Part shown: positions 1 to 9,172 of the stretch, one piece after another
Layout: each line of letters begins with the position of its first letter
How positions within the stretch are numbered: position 1 is the stretch's first letter
Assembly: GCA_023150835.1 (NCBI GenBank)
Contig: JAKLKB010000124.1
Span: forward strand, 1-27,325
Source: Myxococcota bacterium
GTDB lineage: Bacteria > Myxococcota_C > UBA6777
Length of the DNA stretch: 27,325 bases
Direction of reading: 5' to 3'
The notes under the pieces: generated by a model
What the model saw: only the letters and a program-made list of their open reading frames with translations
The model's database searches: none
What the model was told of the DNA's origin: nothing
Made by a program: the position numbers and the translations under genes

Positions 1-317
1 AGCGTCTGCGCGTCGTGCATACAGCGTGTGTCATGAAAAAACAAAATCCCCGCTGCTTCCGACTTTCGCTCCCTCCCCTGTTCACGGGGGAGGGCTGGGG
101 TGGGGGGGCCAACAAGCGCTTAACCTAACGCCTATGGGGCGCTGCCCCAATCCCCGCAAGGGAACTTCGTCCCCTTGACCCCTGCGATGGCGAAGTGGTC
201 CGACACGTTCAAACCAACCGCTGTGTCGCTTGAAGTGCCACGAACACGGGGTTTTTATCAAGACAGGATTTTTTGCCAACGGCAGAAGTCCCAACATCCG
301 ATCCGTTCCTCATCCTC
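1..317. other. Intergenic stretch at left edge
   Basis: No credible gene was found. The stretch carries a purine-rich segment (about 70-106) whose first part, around the words ctccctcccctgttcacgg, recurs near 26936-26955 at the other end of the window. It also holds one copy of a GC-rich palindromic repeat (135-184). ORFs here are antisense or low-complexity shadows. Confidence 0.6.
135..184 (-). repeat. Dispersed GC-rich palindromic repeat, family I, copy 1
   Basis: On the minus strand it reads GGGGTCAAGGGG, then a short palindrome, then CCCTTGCGGGGATTGGGG and a second palindrome GGGGC..GCCCC. The same order of blocks occurs at 9084-9136 and 25328-25379 on the plus strand. It is noncoding, lies just downstream of the TPR gene, and could fold into two hairpins. 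Similar GC-rich intergenic repeats are common in environmental genomes. Confidence 0.6.
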
Positions 318-2996
318 TCACAAACCATAGCGTCCAAGAAGGATCTGTTGTTCTCTGAAACGTTGGGAAAAGACAGATTTTTTCTTGTCTTGTTCCACAA
401 CGCTCTCTTCCACAACGCTCTCTTCGACGATGCCCTCTTCCAAAGCACGCAACAAAGACAGCCATCCGATCTCAGCCTGCGATGTTTCGGCCCAATCCAT
501 CAGCAACACATCCACCGCCTCCAGCGAACAAGACGAAGGGATCGCCATATACGCATAAATTCCCAAGAGTTCTTGCACATCCTCTTCGGCGGCTTCGTCA
601 TCTTCGCTGTCGTCGTCTGTTTCGTCCGTTGCTTCGTCCTCTTGGCTGTCGCCGTCTGTTTCGTCCGTTGCTTCGTCCTCTTGGCTGCCGCCGTCTGTTT
701 GGTCCTTTGCTTCGTCCTCTTGGCTGTCGCCGTCTATTTCGTCCGTTGCTTCGTCCTCTTGGCTGTCGCCGTCTGTTTCGTCCTTTGCTTCGTCCTCGGC
801 TTCGTCTGGTTGGTTTTGCAGGTGAAGAGTGAATTGTGCATCGCTGCGCTGTTGGAAAGCGACGCCCAAGGTACCGAGGCGTTCGCGCAGTTCTGCGATA
901 GCCACCTCGCCGGGATGAACGCCTTCGATCTCAAAGACCCGATAGTCGGCTTGTTTGGCAACAGCATCCACCCGAAACAACGGAATAACACCGCCTGTTG
1001 GATTTTCTTCTTCCTCGCGCAAAGCGCCAAGGTTCAACGGAGGCATCACAAAGGTCACGATATCCTCGAAGTGTTGGGGATCTCCCAACATCGCCATCTC
1101 CACGATGGACGCCGTGACGGGGCCGATCCGCATCGCTACATACGTATGGCCTTCTTCGGGAAACAACACGCGACACAACCCCGCTTCTCCCCAGAACAAC
1201 CCGATTTCCGCAGGCACGTCAAATCCCAAGCGCTCGGCAGCTTCGCGCACCACTTCCCAACGCTCAAGCCGTGTCCCCACCAACACCCGCTCCCAATCGG
1301 CTTCTTCGGAACCTTCGGTAGATTCGGAGGATTCGGTATCGTCTGCCGTCGCGAATTTTTCGGATGCCTCGACCGCTTCGGATGTCTCGGGATTGGAGCT
1401 TGCGGCTCGTGCTTGCCGCGCCTGCCATGCTTCCAAGACAGCCAAGGCTTCTTCTAATTGGCCATCCTCGCGCAACAGCCCGACCAGCCACAGCGCAGAA
1501 TCCGCACGCCAATGTTTTTCGAGTGATTCTCGTAAGGCTCGGATGGCAACTTGCTTCTCGCCCTTTCTTTCGGCGAATCGCGCACGATACCATGCCAAAC
1601 CTGAAACGACCTCGTTTTCGCTTGATTCGGAATAACGTTGACACAAGGCAATAAACGCTGATTCATCGGGCTTTTCAAACATCCGATGTGCCAGCGCCAA
1701 GACACCGCGTGGATCTTGTGGATGCTTTCGTTCGTAGGCTTCCAAAGCCTCCTGCGCTCGGGCAAACAGATGAAAGCGTTCCCAGATCGTACACATCGCA
1801 TCCAAAAGAGACCAATCTTCGGGAAAAGACGAATAGACCCGCGCCAAACGCTCGGAGGCGATCTTCTCTCCGCGTGTCGCATCCGCCAAAAGAGCCGCTC
1901 TTTCGGCCTCTCCACACGGCTGCTCTTCAGCCTGCCGCTGCTGGACTTCGGCCAGAAAAGCACTCACCTCGTGATCCGCCCCCAACAACGCGGCCAGCTC
2001 AGGCAACATCGCTTCGGCATCTTCGCCCACTTGTCTTGCGATCAGCAGATGTCCAACGCGCAACAACAAGCGGCCCGCCCACAAAGCCAGCCGCAGCGCC
2101 TCCCGCATCACCCCTTGCAAAGCAAGCTGCTTGTACGCACGGATCAAATAAGAGGCCGCAGGTTCGGCGCTCTCCCAAGCATCCGCCTCCACCAGCCGAT
2201 ACAACACCTCACACCAAGCCGTATAATCCGCGCATGTCCCCTCCACTTCTTCCCACGCGGGAAAGACCTCAAGGGCTTGCTCAAATCTCCCCATATACGC
2301 CAGTATTCGGGCTTGATCGATATTCTTTGACAACACATACCCATCGCCTGCCGCTTCGTGCTCCGCCTCTGTGTTGAAGGCCAGAGCTTCTTCCAGACGC
2401 CCTAATGCCAACAACGCCCGCACGATCGTCCCACGCAAACTGTCCCGCGTCTGGTTCTTTCCTGTCTGCTGGATCGCCAAAACCTGCTCGTCCATAAATC
2501 GCAACGCTTCTTCAAATCGACCCATATCGTTCAAAGCATCGGCATATTCGCTACTAATACAACGCCAACACGGCCAAGCAGGAGTGATCTGCGACAAGGT
2601 TTCTTCACAAACCTTTAACCGCTCCTGCGCATACCCCGGTCCATCCGCCTTTCCATACGCCACACAAAGATCTTGCGCGACACATACCGTCTGTGGGCAC
2701 TCTTTCGTATCTTCTCGATGCGACCGCTCTAACAAGTCGATCGCATCGGGAAGTGATTCACGCACCATCGAACGCCGCAAGATCCGACTTTGCAACAACC
2801 AATGGCGGAAAAACACTTCTAACCAAGGTTGACGCGCTTGCGCCGCCAAGGCCATCGCTTCGGGATACAAGGCTTCGACTTGTTCGTGTTGATTGTCCAC
2901 CACAAATCCCGCGAAACGATACAGCATCCACGCCAAACGCGGGCGCTCTTTCAGCGCACTTCGCACGGCATCTGTGACCCAACTCCAAATATCCAT
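318..2996 (-). CDS. TPR-type repeat protein with acidic tandem-repeat tail
   Basis: This encodes 892 aa starting with MDIWSW. The start is chosen because AAGGAGCG lies just upstream; the open frame continues another 188 codons 5' without ribosome-site support. Most of the protein (about residues 20-560) is helical and Ala/Leu/Glu-rich, with repeated pairs typical of tetratricopeptide repeats, such as A-x-x-x-x-x-x-G-R-x-E-E-A-L. These act as protein-protein scaffolds. A non-repeat domain of about 150 residues follows (GRxxxR..VLFPEEGHTYVAM onward) that I do not recognise. Near the C-terminus lie five 13-residue acidic repeats (SQEDEATDETDGD type). No signal peptide or membrane segment is visible, so it is probably cytoplasmic. 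It is divergent from the Ser/Thr kinase at 3559, which makes a scaffold or substrate role in the same signalling system possible, but that is inference. Confidence 0.8.
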   Translation of the reverse strand: MDIWSWVTDAVRSALKERPRLAWMLYRFAGFVVDNQHEQVEALYPEAMALAAQARQPWLEVFFRHWLLQSRILRRSMVRESLPDAIDLLERSHREDTKECPQTVCVAQDLCVAYGKADGPGYAQERLKVCEETLSQITPAWPCWRCISSEYADALNDMGRFEEALRFMDEQVLAIQQTGKNQTRDSLRGTIVRALLALGRLEEALAFNTEAEHEAAGDGYVLSKNIDQARILAYMGRFEQALEVFPAWEEVEGTCADYTAWCEVLYRLVEADAWESAEPAASYLIRAYKQLALQGVMREALRLALWAGRLLLRVGHLLIARQVGEDAEAMLPELAALLGADHEVSAFLAEVQQRQAEEQPCGEAERAALLADATRGEKIASERLARVYSSFPEDWSLLDAMCTIWERFHLFARAQEALEAYERKHPQDPRGVLALAHRMFEKPDESAFIALCQRYSESSENEVVSGLAWYRARFAERKGEKQVAIRALRESLEKHWRADSALWLVGLLREDGQLEEALAVLEAWQARQARAASSNPETSEAVEASEKFATADDTESSESTEGSEEADWERVLVGTRLERWEVVREAAERLGFDVPAEIGLFWGEAGLCRVLFPEEGHTYVAMRIGPVTASIVEMAMLGDPQHFEDIVTFVMPPLNLGALREEEENPTGGVIPLFRVDAVAKQADYRVFEIEGVHPGEVAIAELRERLGTLGVAFQQRSDAQFTLHLQNQPDEAEDEAKDETDGDSQEDEATDEIDGDSQEDEAKDQTDGGSQEDEATDETDGDSQEDEATDETDDDSEDDEAAEEDVQELLGIYAYMAIPSSCSLEAVDVLLMDWAETSQAEIGWLSLLRALEEGIVEESVVEESVVEQDKKKSVFSQRFREQQILLGRYGL
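607..801 (-). repeat. 39-bp coding minisatellite (acidic repeats)
   Basis: Five consecutive 39-bp units, starting at about 607, 646, 685, 724 and 763, encode the 13-residue acidic unit SQEDEATDETDGD with a few substitutions. The units keep the reading frame of the TPR protein. Copy number is likely to vary between strains. Confidence 0.85.
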
Positions 2997-3558
2997 CCAC
3001 TCGCTCCTTTCTTGATGATCTCGTCCGCTTGCTACAGTCTTCCGTTTGCTGCGAGGCACTCTACCACGTTGTTCTCGTCCGTTTGTTGCGGTCTCCAGCT
3101 TTCTGCGAGGCACTCTACCACGCTTTGTTGCCTTGTGCTTCGGATTTTCTTTCACAAACCACCGACTACACTTACAACGGGCAGAACGTGTGGATGCTCG
3201 AAGTTCTATGCCCTTGTGCAAGCAAGACACCAACGGCCCTTGCGACGGGCAGCGCATGGAAAGGTTCGCAGCGCCATGCCCTTGCGCAAGACGCCGACGA
3301 CACGGAACCTTCCTCTCGGGTCGCTCCGCCGCCGATGGCCTTCCGTGGTTGACAAATCCATCAAAATCGGTGGAATAAGGCGACGTGCGATCTCCGAGGC
3401 GCTTGTTTTGCCCTTTTCCCACAACAAGCCAGCCCCCAAATACAGGAGACTCCGCGCTGTTTGACAACACGAAAGGCTCCGCAGCACCTGAGAAACACCC
3501 GCTGGAGACTCTCCACCCCGCGATGGGCTTCGGCACAACAAGGCACAATAAAAAGATC
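2997..3558. other. Divergent intergenic region with short duplications
   Basis: This gap of about 560 bp lies between the divergent starts of the TPR protein and the kinase and must contain both promoters. It holds a 54-bp imperfect tandem duplication (3018-3122; both copies end in gcgaggcactctaccacg) and a second duplicated phrase around atgcccttg(t/c)gcaag at about 3208 and 3277. No convincing gene or RNA was seen. Confidence 0.55.
3018..3122. repeat. 54-bp imperfect tandem duplication
   Basis: Two adjacent copies with period 54, judged from gcgaggcactctaccacg at 3051 and 3105. The left parts (tctcgtccgcttgctacag and tctcgtccgtttgttgcgg) are diverged. It lies in the 5' region of the TPR gene. 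Confidence 0.7.
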
Positions 3559-6270
3559 ATGACGTATTACGAAGACGATGCCAGCAGCGAGGCTCGGGCG
3601 ATCCACCCCGGCGATCTTCTCGGTTCCTACAGAGTGATCGCACGAAAAGGAGGAGGCGCACACGGGACCGTCTACCAAGTCGAACACGTGATCCTTGGCA
3701 AACGCTTCGCCCTCAAACAACTCCAAGCCTCCGTCGCACAAAGCGAAAACATCGAGCAACGCTTCCTGCGCGAAGCCCGCTTGCTCGCCATGCTCGAACA
3801 TCCCAACATCGTCCAGATCGTCGACTGCCAACGCGACCCACAATACGGCCTTTTCCTCGTCCTCGAATGGCTCCACGGCTGCACCCTCGAAGACGCCCTC
3901 AAACGCGGTCGCCTGACAGGCCGCGAAGTCCGCGTCATCTTTCGACAACTTTGTTGGGCGCTCGAACTGGCCCAGTCCTACGGCATCGTCCACCGCGATA
4001 TCAAACCCGCCAACATCTTTCTGCAAAAACACTTCAATGCCTTTCGCATCAAGCTGATGGACTTTGGCGTCTCCACAGCATCGGGCGGTGGAACAGGCGA
4101 ACTCACCATGGCCGGGCAGATGCTTGGTAGCGCACCTTATATGCCGCCCGAACAAGTACGCGGTGATATCGCTTCCATCGACGGACGCTCTGATATCTAT
4201 AGCTGCGGCATCTTGCTTGCCGAAACCCTCACGGGAAAGCCCCCATTCACCGGCCCGATGCCCAGTCTACTCTTTAAACACCTTCAAGATCCCCCCCCTC
4301 CACTCCGCCAACTTGCCCCAGACATCCGATGGAATGACAACCTCGAAGCCATCTACCAAAAAGCACTCGCCAAAACCAACGACCAGCGCTTCTCCACTCC
4401 CCTCGAATTTTGGTTCGCACTCCGCGAAGCCCTCGTCGGTTCCGCCCTCGGACAAGGAACCATCGAAGATGGCGTGGTCATGCGCACCCTCAACGATATC
4501 TTCCAAAAAACCGACGACGCCCAAGCCAAACGACAACTCCACGCCAGCTATTTCTGGGGCGACAACGAGATCAGCGACGAACCCTCCGAACACGTCTCTC
4601 CTTCCTCCGCTGATCTGATCTCCGTCGCCGCCGCCTTCCAGCCCAAAGAAGATCGCACTGGCGGCGACTTGGCCGCTCTCTCCAGCCAAGACGATCTGCC
4701 CACACACGGAACCCCGCTTGCTCTCAAGCAACACACCACATCCACCACCGCCCACGACCAAGATCACCTCACACCACCTCCTCCTCCACCCCTACCGCCT
4801 CACTTGCTCTCTCAACACATCTCTTCGGGATCTTCCTCCTTTGTGCCGCTCCCCGATCCCTCCGATTCTTTTCCTCAACCCTCCGCCCAACACACCTCTT
4901 CCTCCTTCGCCCCTCTCCAAGATCCCCAACACACCTCTTCTTCCTTCGCCCCTCTCCAAGATCCCCAACACACCTCTTCTTCCTTCGCCCCTCTCCAAGA
5001 TCCCCAACGCAACGCCCCCTTCCCACAACAACCCGTTGCGCAGCGCAATCCCGCCGCCTTCGCAAGAGCCTCCCAACCTTCTCCCTCCTCCCTTTCTTCT
5101 GCTCCACAAACGCCCCAACAAGGCAACGCTCCCTTTTACAATGCCCATCCGCCCACCACTCCCGCCCCTACGCCCCATGCAGCGGCCTTTCATCCCTCCG
5201 CCGCTTCCTTTCAAGAAACCGTCCCCCATTACGTCGGCGCAACCCCTCCCCACGAACAACGAACCCAAGCCTCCGCACCTCTTCACAACCCGCCCGCTCC
5301 CCCCAACCCACAAGCCGCCAAGCGATCTTCTTATAGCAGCGCACAAGATCGCCCTGCTCCTGCTCCTGCTCCCTCCCCCACCCGATCCGCTCCATCCTCT
5401 CAAAACGACGGATACAACGTGCCACAAGCGCGCACCGGCACACACAACATCCCTCCGTCTCCTCAAGCCCAAACAGACACGCTCCACAGACCCCACACGG
5501 GAGAGTTCCGCCCTCCTCATCACTCCCCCCAACACGCTCAGCGCACGACCACGCCCCCCCAGATCCAAACCTACCCGCCCCAAGCTCCCACAGCTTACAC
5601 TTATCCTCCCCAATCTCTTACAGCCTCCTCCACATCACATCAGACAGGCTCTCATCCCCCTCTTCCCACTTACGCACCAGCACATCACACAGGCTCTTAT
5701 CCTCCTGCTTCGGCCTCTCCACAAGCACACCACACAGGCTCTTATCCTCCTGCTTCGGCCTCTCCACAAGCACATCACACAGGCTCTTATCCTCCTGCTT
5801 CGGCCTCTCACACAGGCTCTTATCCTCCTGCTTCGGCCTCTCCACAAGCACATCACACAGGCTCTTATCCTCCTGCTTCGGCCTCGATCAGGCCCGCTGC
5901 TGCGCAGCCTCCACCCAACCCCTTTGCCTTTCCCTCCGCGCCCCAAAGCAACCCGTATGCAGAGTCCGATGCGCTGCTCGCGGATCTCGTCGATGAATCC
6001 GACTATTACGACGATAACGAAGACGAAGGCGATGCCACCATGCTCGCCCCACAAGGCGCAGAGATGCTTCCGCCTCCTCCGCCACGTCCTACACCACCCT
6101 CCGCCTATTCGCCAAAACCCGCTGCACCGCCGTTTTCGTCGCCTTCTGCCCAACCACGCCCCCGCGAAACAACGAGCAGTCCAGCCATCAAGCCGCCACC
6201 GCCACCGCCGCCTCCACCGCCTTCTTCGGCCATTTCTCGTGTTGGCGCACAAGACAAGAAAAAACCTTAA
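3559..6270 (+). CDS. Hanks-type Ser/Thr protein kinase with long Pro/Ser repeat tail
   Basis: This encodes 903 aa from MTYYEDD, a start that places the kinase fold right at the N-terminus; an ATG 37 nt upstream (3522) is the main alternative. Kinase landmarks are the glycine loop GGGAHG (31-36), ATP lysine K53 in FALKQL, helix-C Glu72, catalytic loop H145-R-D147..N152, DFG at 168-170, and the activation segment ending APYMPPE. All catalytic residues are present, so it should be active. From about residue 300 on, the protein is low-complexity Pro/Ser/His/Gln. It includes three 13-residue repeats (QHTSSSFAPLQDP), about five repeats of AHHTGSYPPASASPQ and a terminal polyproline run. No transmembrane helix is visible, unlike PASTA-type kinases. 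It is followed at 14 bp by the lipoprotein gene, so the two probably share a transcript. Confidence 0.9.
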   Translation: MTYYEDDASSEARAIHPGDLLGSYRVIARKGGGAHGTVYQVEHVILGKRFALKQLQASVAQSENIEQRFLREARLLAMLEHPNIVQIVDCQRDPQYGLFLVLEWLHGCTLEDALKRGRLTGREVRVIFRQLCWALELAQSYGIVHRDIKPANIFLQKHFNAFRIKLMDFGVSTASGGGTGELTMAGQMLGSAPYMPPEQVRGDIASIDGRSDIYSCGILLAETLTGKPPFTGPMPSLLFKHLQDPPPPLRQLAPDIRWNDNLEAIYQKALAKTNDQRFSTPLEFWFALREALVGSALGQGTIEDGVVMRTLNDIFQKTDDAQAKRQLHASYFWGDNEISDEPSEHVSPSSADLISVAAAFQPKEDRTGGDLAALSSQDDLPTHGTPLALKQHTTSTTAHDQDHLTPPPPPPLPPHLLSQHISSGSSSFVPLPDPSDSFPQPSAQHTSSSFAPLQDPQHTSSSFAPLQDPQHTSSSFAPLQDPQRNAPFPQQPVAQRNPAAFARASQPSPSSLSSAPQTPQQGNAPFYNAHPPTTPAPTPHAAAFHPSAASFQETVPHYVGATPPHEQRTQASAPLHNPPAPPNPQAAKRSSYSSAQDRPAPAPAPSPTRSAPSSQNDGYNVPQARTGTHNIPPSPQAQTDTLHRPHTGEFRPPHHSPQHAQRTTTPPQIQTYPPQAPTAYTYPPQSLTASSTSHQTGSHPPLPTYAPAHHTGSYPPASASPQAHHTGSYPPASASPQAHHTGSYPPASASHTGSYPPASASPQAHHTGSYPPASASIRPAAAQPPPNPFAFPSAPQSNPYAESDALLADLVDESDYYDDNEDEGDATMLAPQGAEMLPPPPPRPTPPSAYSPKPAAPPFSSPSAQPRPRETTSSPAIKPPPPPPPPPPSSAISRVGAQDKKKP
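4888..5004 (+). repeat. 39-bp coding repeat x3 (QHTSSSFAPLQDP)
   Basis: Three near-identical 39-bp units in the kinase tail, in frame, begin at 4888, 4927 and 4966. They differ only at silent positions (tcctcc versus tcttcc), which indicates recent expansion. Confidence 0.9.
5681..5886 (+). repeat. 45-bp coding repeat x5 (HHTGSYPPASASPQA)
   Basis: Five units begin at 5681, 5726, 5771, 5809 and 5849. The third and fifth end early and the fourth lacks its first codons, so one unit is a deletion derivative. Nucleotide identity between units is almost complete. A related HQTGSHPP lies just upstream. Confidence 0.9.
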
Positions 6271-6284
6271 AATAAGGACCGATC

Positions 6285-7322
6285 ATGTTGCGTTGGCTCG
6301 CGCTCTGCTCTCTTGCCTTCTTGTTGTCTTCTTCTTGGATGGCTTGCCACAACTCTCCTTCTCTCCCGACGGGAGAACTGATCATCCTCCCCGATAGCCC
6401 GCCATCTCCAGAAAGAAACACCGAAACCACCACTCCCCCAGACACCACAGCGCCCGAGAGCACAGACGCTTCCGACCCGCACGAACAACTCCCCCCCGAT
6501 CCACCCTCTCCCGAAAAACTTGCCCCTGAATCTGTCGTCGAGATCATCCCCGAACCACAACCCGAACCACAACCCGAACCCCTTGCGGAGCCTTTGCCTG
6601 AGATCACCCCCGAACCTACCCCCGAACCTACCCCCACCAGTTTCACTTTCCTTTATATCGGTGACTCCCAATCTTCGGGAACAAAGTTCGCGCAGACCAT
6701 GATCGACGCGCTGCGCAATCCCGCCAAGTATTGCCCCCAACCCCGCTCCCAAAACAACACCGTCTTTTCTTATACCCTCGTTTCCTCTGCTGCTCGCCAT
6801 TGGTCCGAGATTTCGGGTTCTTCCAAAGATTGGCTCTGTGCTGCCGCGCTGATCTACACCAACGGAACAGCCCCCAAAAATACCGATGGTCCGACGATCT
6901 GCGCGGGCATCACCAACCAAAGCAAATCGGCCTTTCAACGCCGCATCGAAGTCCACAAACCCAACGCTTTTTTGATCCAACTCGGAGCCAATAGCATCGG
7001 CTTCTCCGAAAGCTACGTCAAAAGCCGCATCCAACGTATGCTCGATCAAATGCCCCAATCCAGCCTGTGCTTTTGGGTCACACCCACCTACTCTCCCACC
7101 TCACAGCTCCAAAACCGCCGCGACATGGAGCGCTGGACTCGCGAAGTCTTTCAACAAAACTCCCGCGTCCTTTGCCACATCCTTCCCTCCATCGACGAGA
7201 TCTCCAAACAAACCACCTGCAATCCCTTTCACACCAGCGACGGCATCCACATGACCACCTGCGGCTCCCAACTCTGGGCCCAAGTCATCCTCTCCAAACT
7301 CTGCCCTCTTCAAAAACTCTGA
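6285..7322 (+). CDS. SGNH/GDSL-hydrolase-like lipoprotein
   Basis: This encodes 345 aa. It starts with a short hydrophobic signal ending in W-M-A-C21, a plausible though not ideal lipobox, so it is likely lipid-anchored. Residues 25-120 are a disordered Pro/Glu/Thr linker with repeated PEPQPEP and PEPTPEP, typical of surface lipoproteins. The C-terminal 220 residues carry SGNH-hydrolase blocks: G126-D-S128-Q-S (nucleophile Ser128), L-G-A-N236 (oxyanion Asn), and D319-G-I-H322 (catalytic Asp/His). Substrate unknown; the family includes esterases and polysaccharide deacetylases. TAAGGA 8-9 nt upstream is the ribosome site. It lies 14 bp behind the kinase gene and is convergent with the restriction remnant. 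Confidence 0.8.
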   Translation: MLRWLALCSLAFLLSSSWMACHNSPSLPTGELIILPDSPPSPERNTETTTPPDTTAPESTDASDPHEQLPPDPPSPEKLAPESVVEIIPEPQPEPQPEPLAEPLPEITPEPTPEPTPTSFTFLYIGDSQSSGTKFAQTMIDALRNPAKYCPQPRSQNNTVFSYTLVSSAARHWSEISGSSKDWLCAAALIYTNGTAPKNTDGPTICAGITNQSKSAFQRRIEVHKPNAFLIQLGANSIGFSESYVKSRIQRMLDQMPQSSLCFWVTPTYSPTSQLQNRRDMERWTREVFQQNSRVLCHILPSIDEISKQTTCNPFHTSDGIHMTTCGSQLWAQVILSKLCPLQKL

Positions 7323-7345
7323 TGTTTTATGGAATGTGTCTTCCA

Positions 7346-8021
7346 TCAAGAGTCCTCCCCAAGAGCACCATCCCATCCGAACAAACGCGCACACGCAAGG
7401 ATATGCTTCTTGGTCGTGTCTTTCGCTCTGGTTGTTTGAGTTGACTGAATCAACCCATCTAAAAATCGCTCCAAATAACCCTTCGGAGCAAGGGAAACCA
7501 ACGTATCCACCAGTGCGTGCAAACGAAGAGGCATCAAATCAAACCCACGCGCAGACCAATCTTCGACGACCGCCCGTTTTTCTTTTTCCTCGCCTTGAAA
7601 CGAAGCTCTTGGGCCTTCGACAAAAAGAAGAGCATCGAACGGTAACAGCGCGACCTTTTTGGCCGCGTGTTCCATGTCTGCTTTTGTGTAAACTTTGTCT
7701 TTTACTTCTATCGTATAAAGCAGAGATGTTCCATCATACACATCGATGTCACTGGTTTCTTTTGAAGAAGCACCACTTTGGTTTGTAGGATGTACTTGGA
7801 CAGAAAAACCTTCACCGTACAGCGGGGCGAGCATCGACATCAACGATCCCACAACCAAAACGCACGTCTCGCCCTGATGGGATTCTTATATGTTCCCCCA
7901 GAATTATTTCTGAGACCTCGTCTATAAAACGTGAAGAATATGCGTAAAAATCATCGCTTGCTTTTTCAAAAGCCTGTTCCAATATACCGCGAGCAAAACA
8001 GAAATCGACTTTTTGACTCAC
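7346..8021 (-). pseudogene. Type II restriction endonuclease remnant (frameshifted)
   Basis: Two overlapping minus-strand frames together make one nuclease-like protein of about 224 aa. The first starts at GTG 8021, behind GAGGGAAG, and stops at 7812. The second frame opens after a stop at 7886-7888 and runs to 7346. The frameshift must therefore lie between 7815 and 7885. The downstream part has D-I-D-V followed about 11 residues later by E-V-K, which fits a PD-(D/E)XK nuclease core. Only 3 bp separate its GTG from the methyltransferase stop, so the pair was translationally coupled. I could not assign a recognition specificity. A sequencing indel could mimic the frameshift, but the partner gene is broken independently. 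Confidence 0.65.
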
Positions 8022-8024
8022 GCT

Positions 8025-8754
8025 TTATGCTTCCCTCAAATGGATCCAGTCCAACAAAGGCATCTGGCTGCGAGAAAGAAGTTCTTCCGACGCGCTCTTT
8101 GTGAAGAGAGTGGGTGGTTGCGAGACTTGAAGCAAAGATCGCTTTAAGGCAAGTCCCACAGCTTTTGCAAGAAGCGGAGGAACCGCATTTCCGATCTGCC
8201 GATAGATAGAACTTTTCGCGCCCAAAAAACGGAAGGTATCGGGAAAAGACTGTATCCGTGCAGATTCTCGTGCGGTGAGCCGCCGAACACCTTCGACTTC
8301 ACCGACACGCGGCTGGCCTCCATCCATCAACGTAGTCCAAAGATTGAAACATACGAACGACGGAAGAAGTGTAGGTTTTGTGCTTTGTGGTTAACAAGCC
8401 CGGCACATTTTCCATCAAAAAGGACTTCGGGCGAGTCTCCCGCACAACCCGCACGAACGCAGGAACCATATCCCGAGGGTCGTTTTCGGCAAGCTGCTCA
8501 CCTGCGACGGAGAAAGGTTGACAGGGTGGCCCTCCCGCGACCAAATCGATCCCTTTGTAACCAGAAAAGCAGACCTCTCGAACATCTTTTTCAAGAAACA
8601 TCGTACTCGGAAAATTATGACGATACGTTGCGGACGCCGCTGCGTTTTGCTCGACCGCAAGCTCGACGTTCCAACCCGCCCAGTGCAATCCCAAAGATAA
8701 ACCACCCGCCCCACAGAAAAGATCGACGGCTTTGTATTCAGGTGACTGGCCCAT
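8025..8754 (-). pseudogene. DNA (cytosine-5) methyltransferase with internal deletion
   Basis: The start is ATG 8754 (MGQSPEY). Motif I (DLFCGAGGLSLGL), motif IV with the catalytic Cys (GGPPCQPFS) and motif VI (ENVPGLL) read in one frame down to FQSLDYV near 8325. The next recognisable motifs, IX (RRLTARESARIQSFPD) and X (IYRQIGNAVPP), are in another frame immediately after. In this family motif VIII (QxRxR) and the target-recognition domain normally lie between them, a span of over 100 residues, and these are absent. The gene is therefore a deletion plus frameshift remnant of about 243 codons. It should be catalytically dead and unable to protect DNA. It lies directly upstream of the equally broken nuclease. 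Confidence 0.85.
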
Positions 8755-9172
8755 CCGACTCCCACATTCGTTGCTGTTCCCAACCAAACCAGCGAAAAAA
8801 CGCAATCCTCGTGCATAACCGCCCCCTCCACCGAAGTCAAGCAGCCCCAAAGGTCCCCAAGAACACACAGACCCCACCTCGCAAAAGAACTCTCCATACA
8901 AAGCACAAGACAAACTCGCCCGTTGACAAGAGAGCGCCTTCGCGTTTAGCCAAGAGCCTCGCGAACTTGTCGATCCTTCGTTGAAAGCAGGACGGGTGTG
9001 GTATGTTGCCAAAAACCCCCGTGTTCGGGCCAATCCAAGCGGTGCCTCTGTTGGTTTGAAAAATATCCGTTCAGCCCGTCGATACGGGGTCAAGAGGGCT
9101 TCGCCCTCTCGCGGTGTGTGGGTTGGAGTCCCATACAAACCATCCAGCCAATCAGTCCTATAGGAGAAAAAC
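8755..9172. other. Intergenic region upstream of methyltransferase remnant and small membrane gene
   Basis: A stretch of about 420 bp between divergent genes. ORFs here are antisense extensions without family features. It holds one family I palindromic repeat (9084-9136), and the small membrane gene starts immediately after. No RNA gene was recognised. Confidence 0.5.
9084..9136 (+). repeat. Dispersed palindromic repeat, family I, copy 2
   Basis: The order is ACGGGGTCAAG, then a perfect 7-bp hairpin with loop TTC (9093-9109, agagggc/gccctct), then GCGGTGTGTGGGTTGGAGTCCCATAC. It has the same block order as 25328-25379. Confidence 0.65.

Noticed and set aside
273-1457. Plus-strand ORF opposite the TPR gene
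   Set aside because: It is an antisense shadow with repeat-derived Phe/Val/Cys runs and no domain.
3349-3378. TTGACA as promoter of the kinase
   Set aside because: A perfect -35-like hexamer, but no acceptable -10 at 16-18 nt (ggaata/gaataa only).
4718-6397. Long ORF in another frame of the kinase tail
   Set aside because: It arises from low-complexity Pro-rich repeats read out of frame; it has no start context, no family features, and runs into the next gene.
8415-8906. ORF overlapping the methyltransferase in another frame
   Set aside because: The methyltransferase motifs occupy the other frame; this one has no features of its own.
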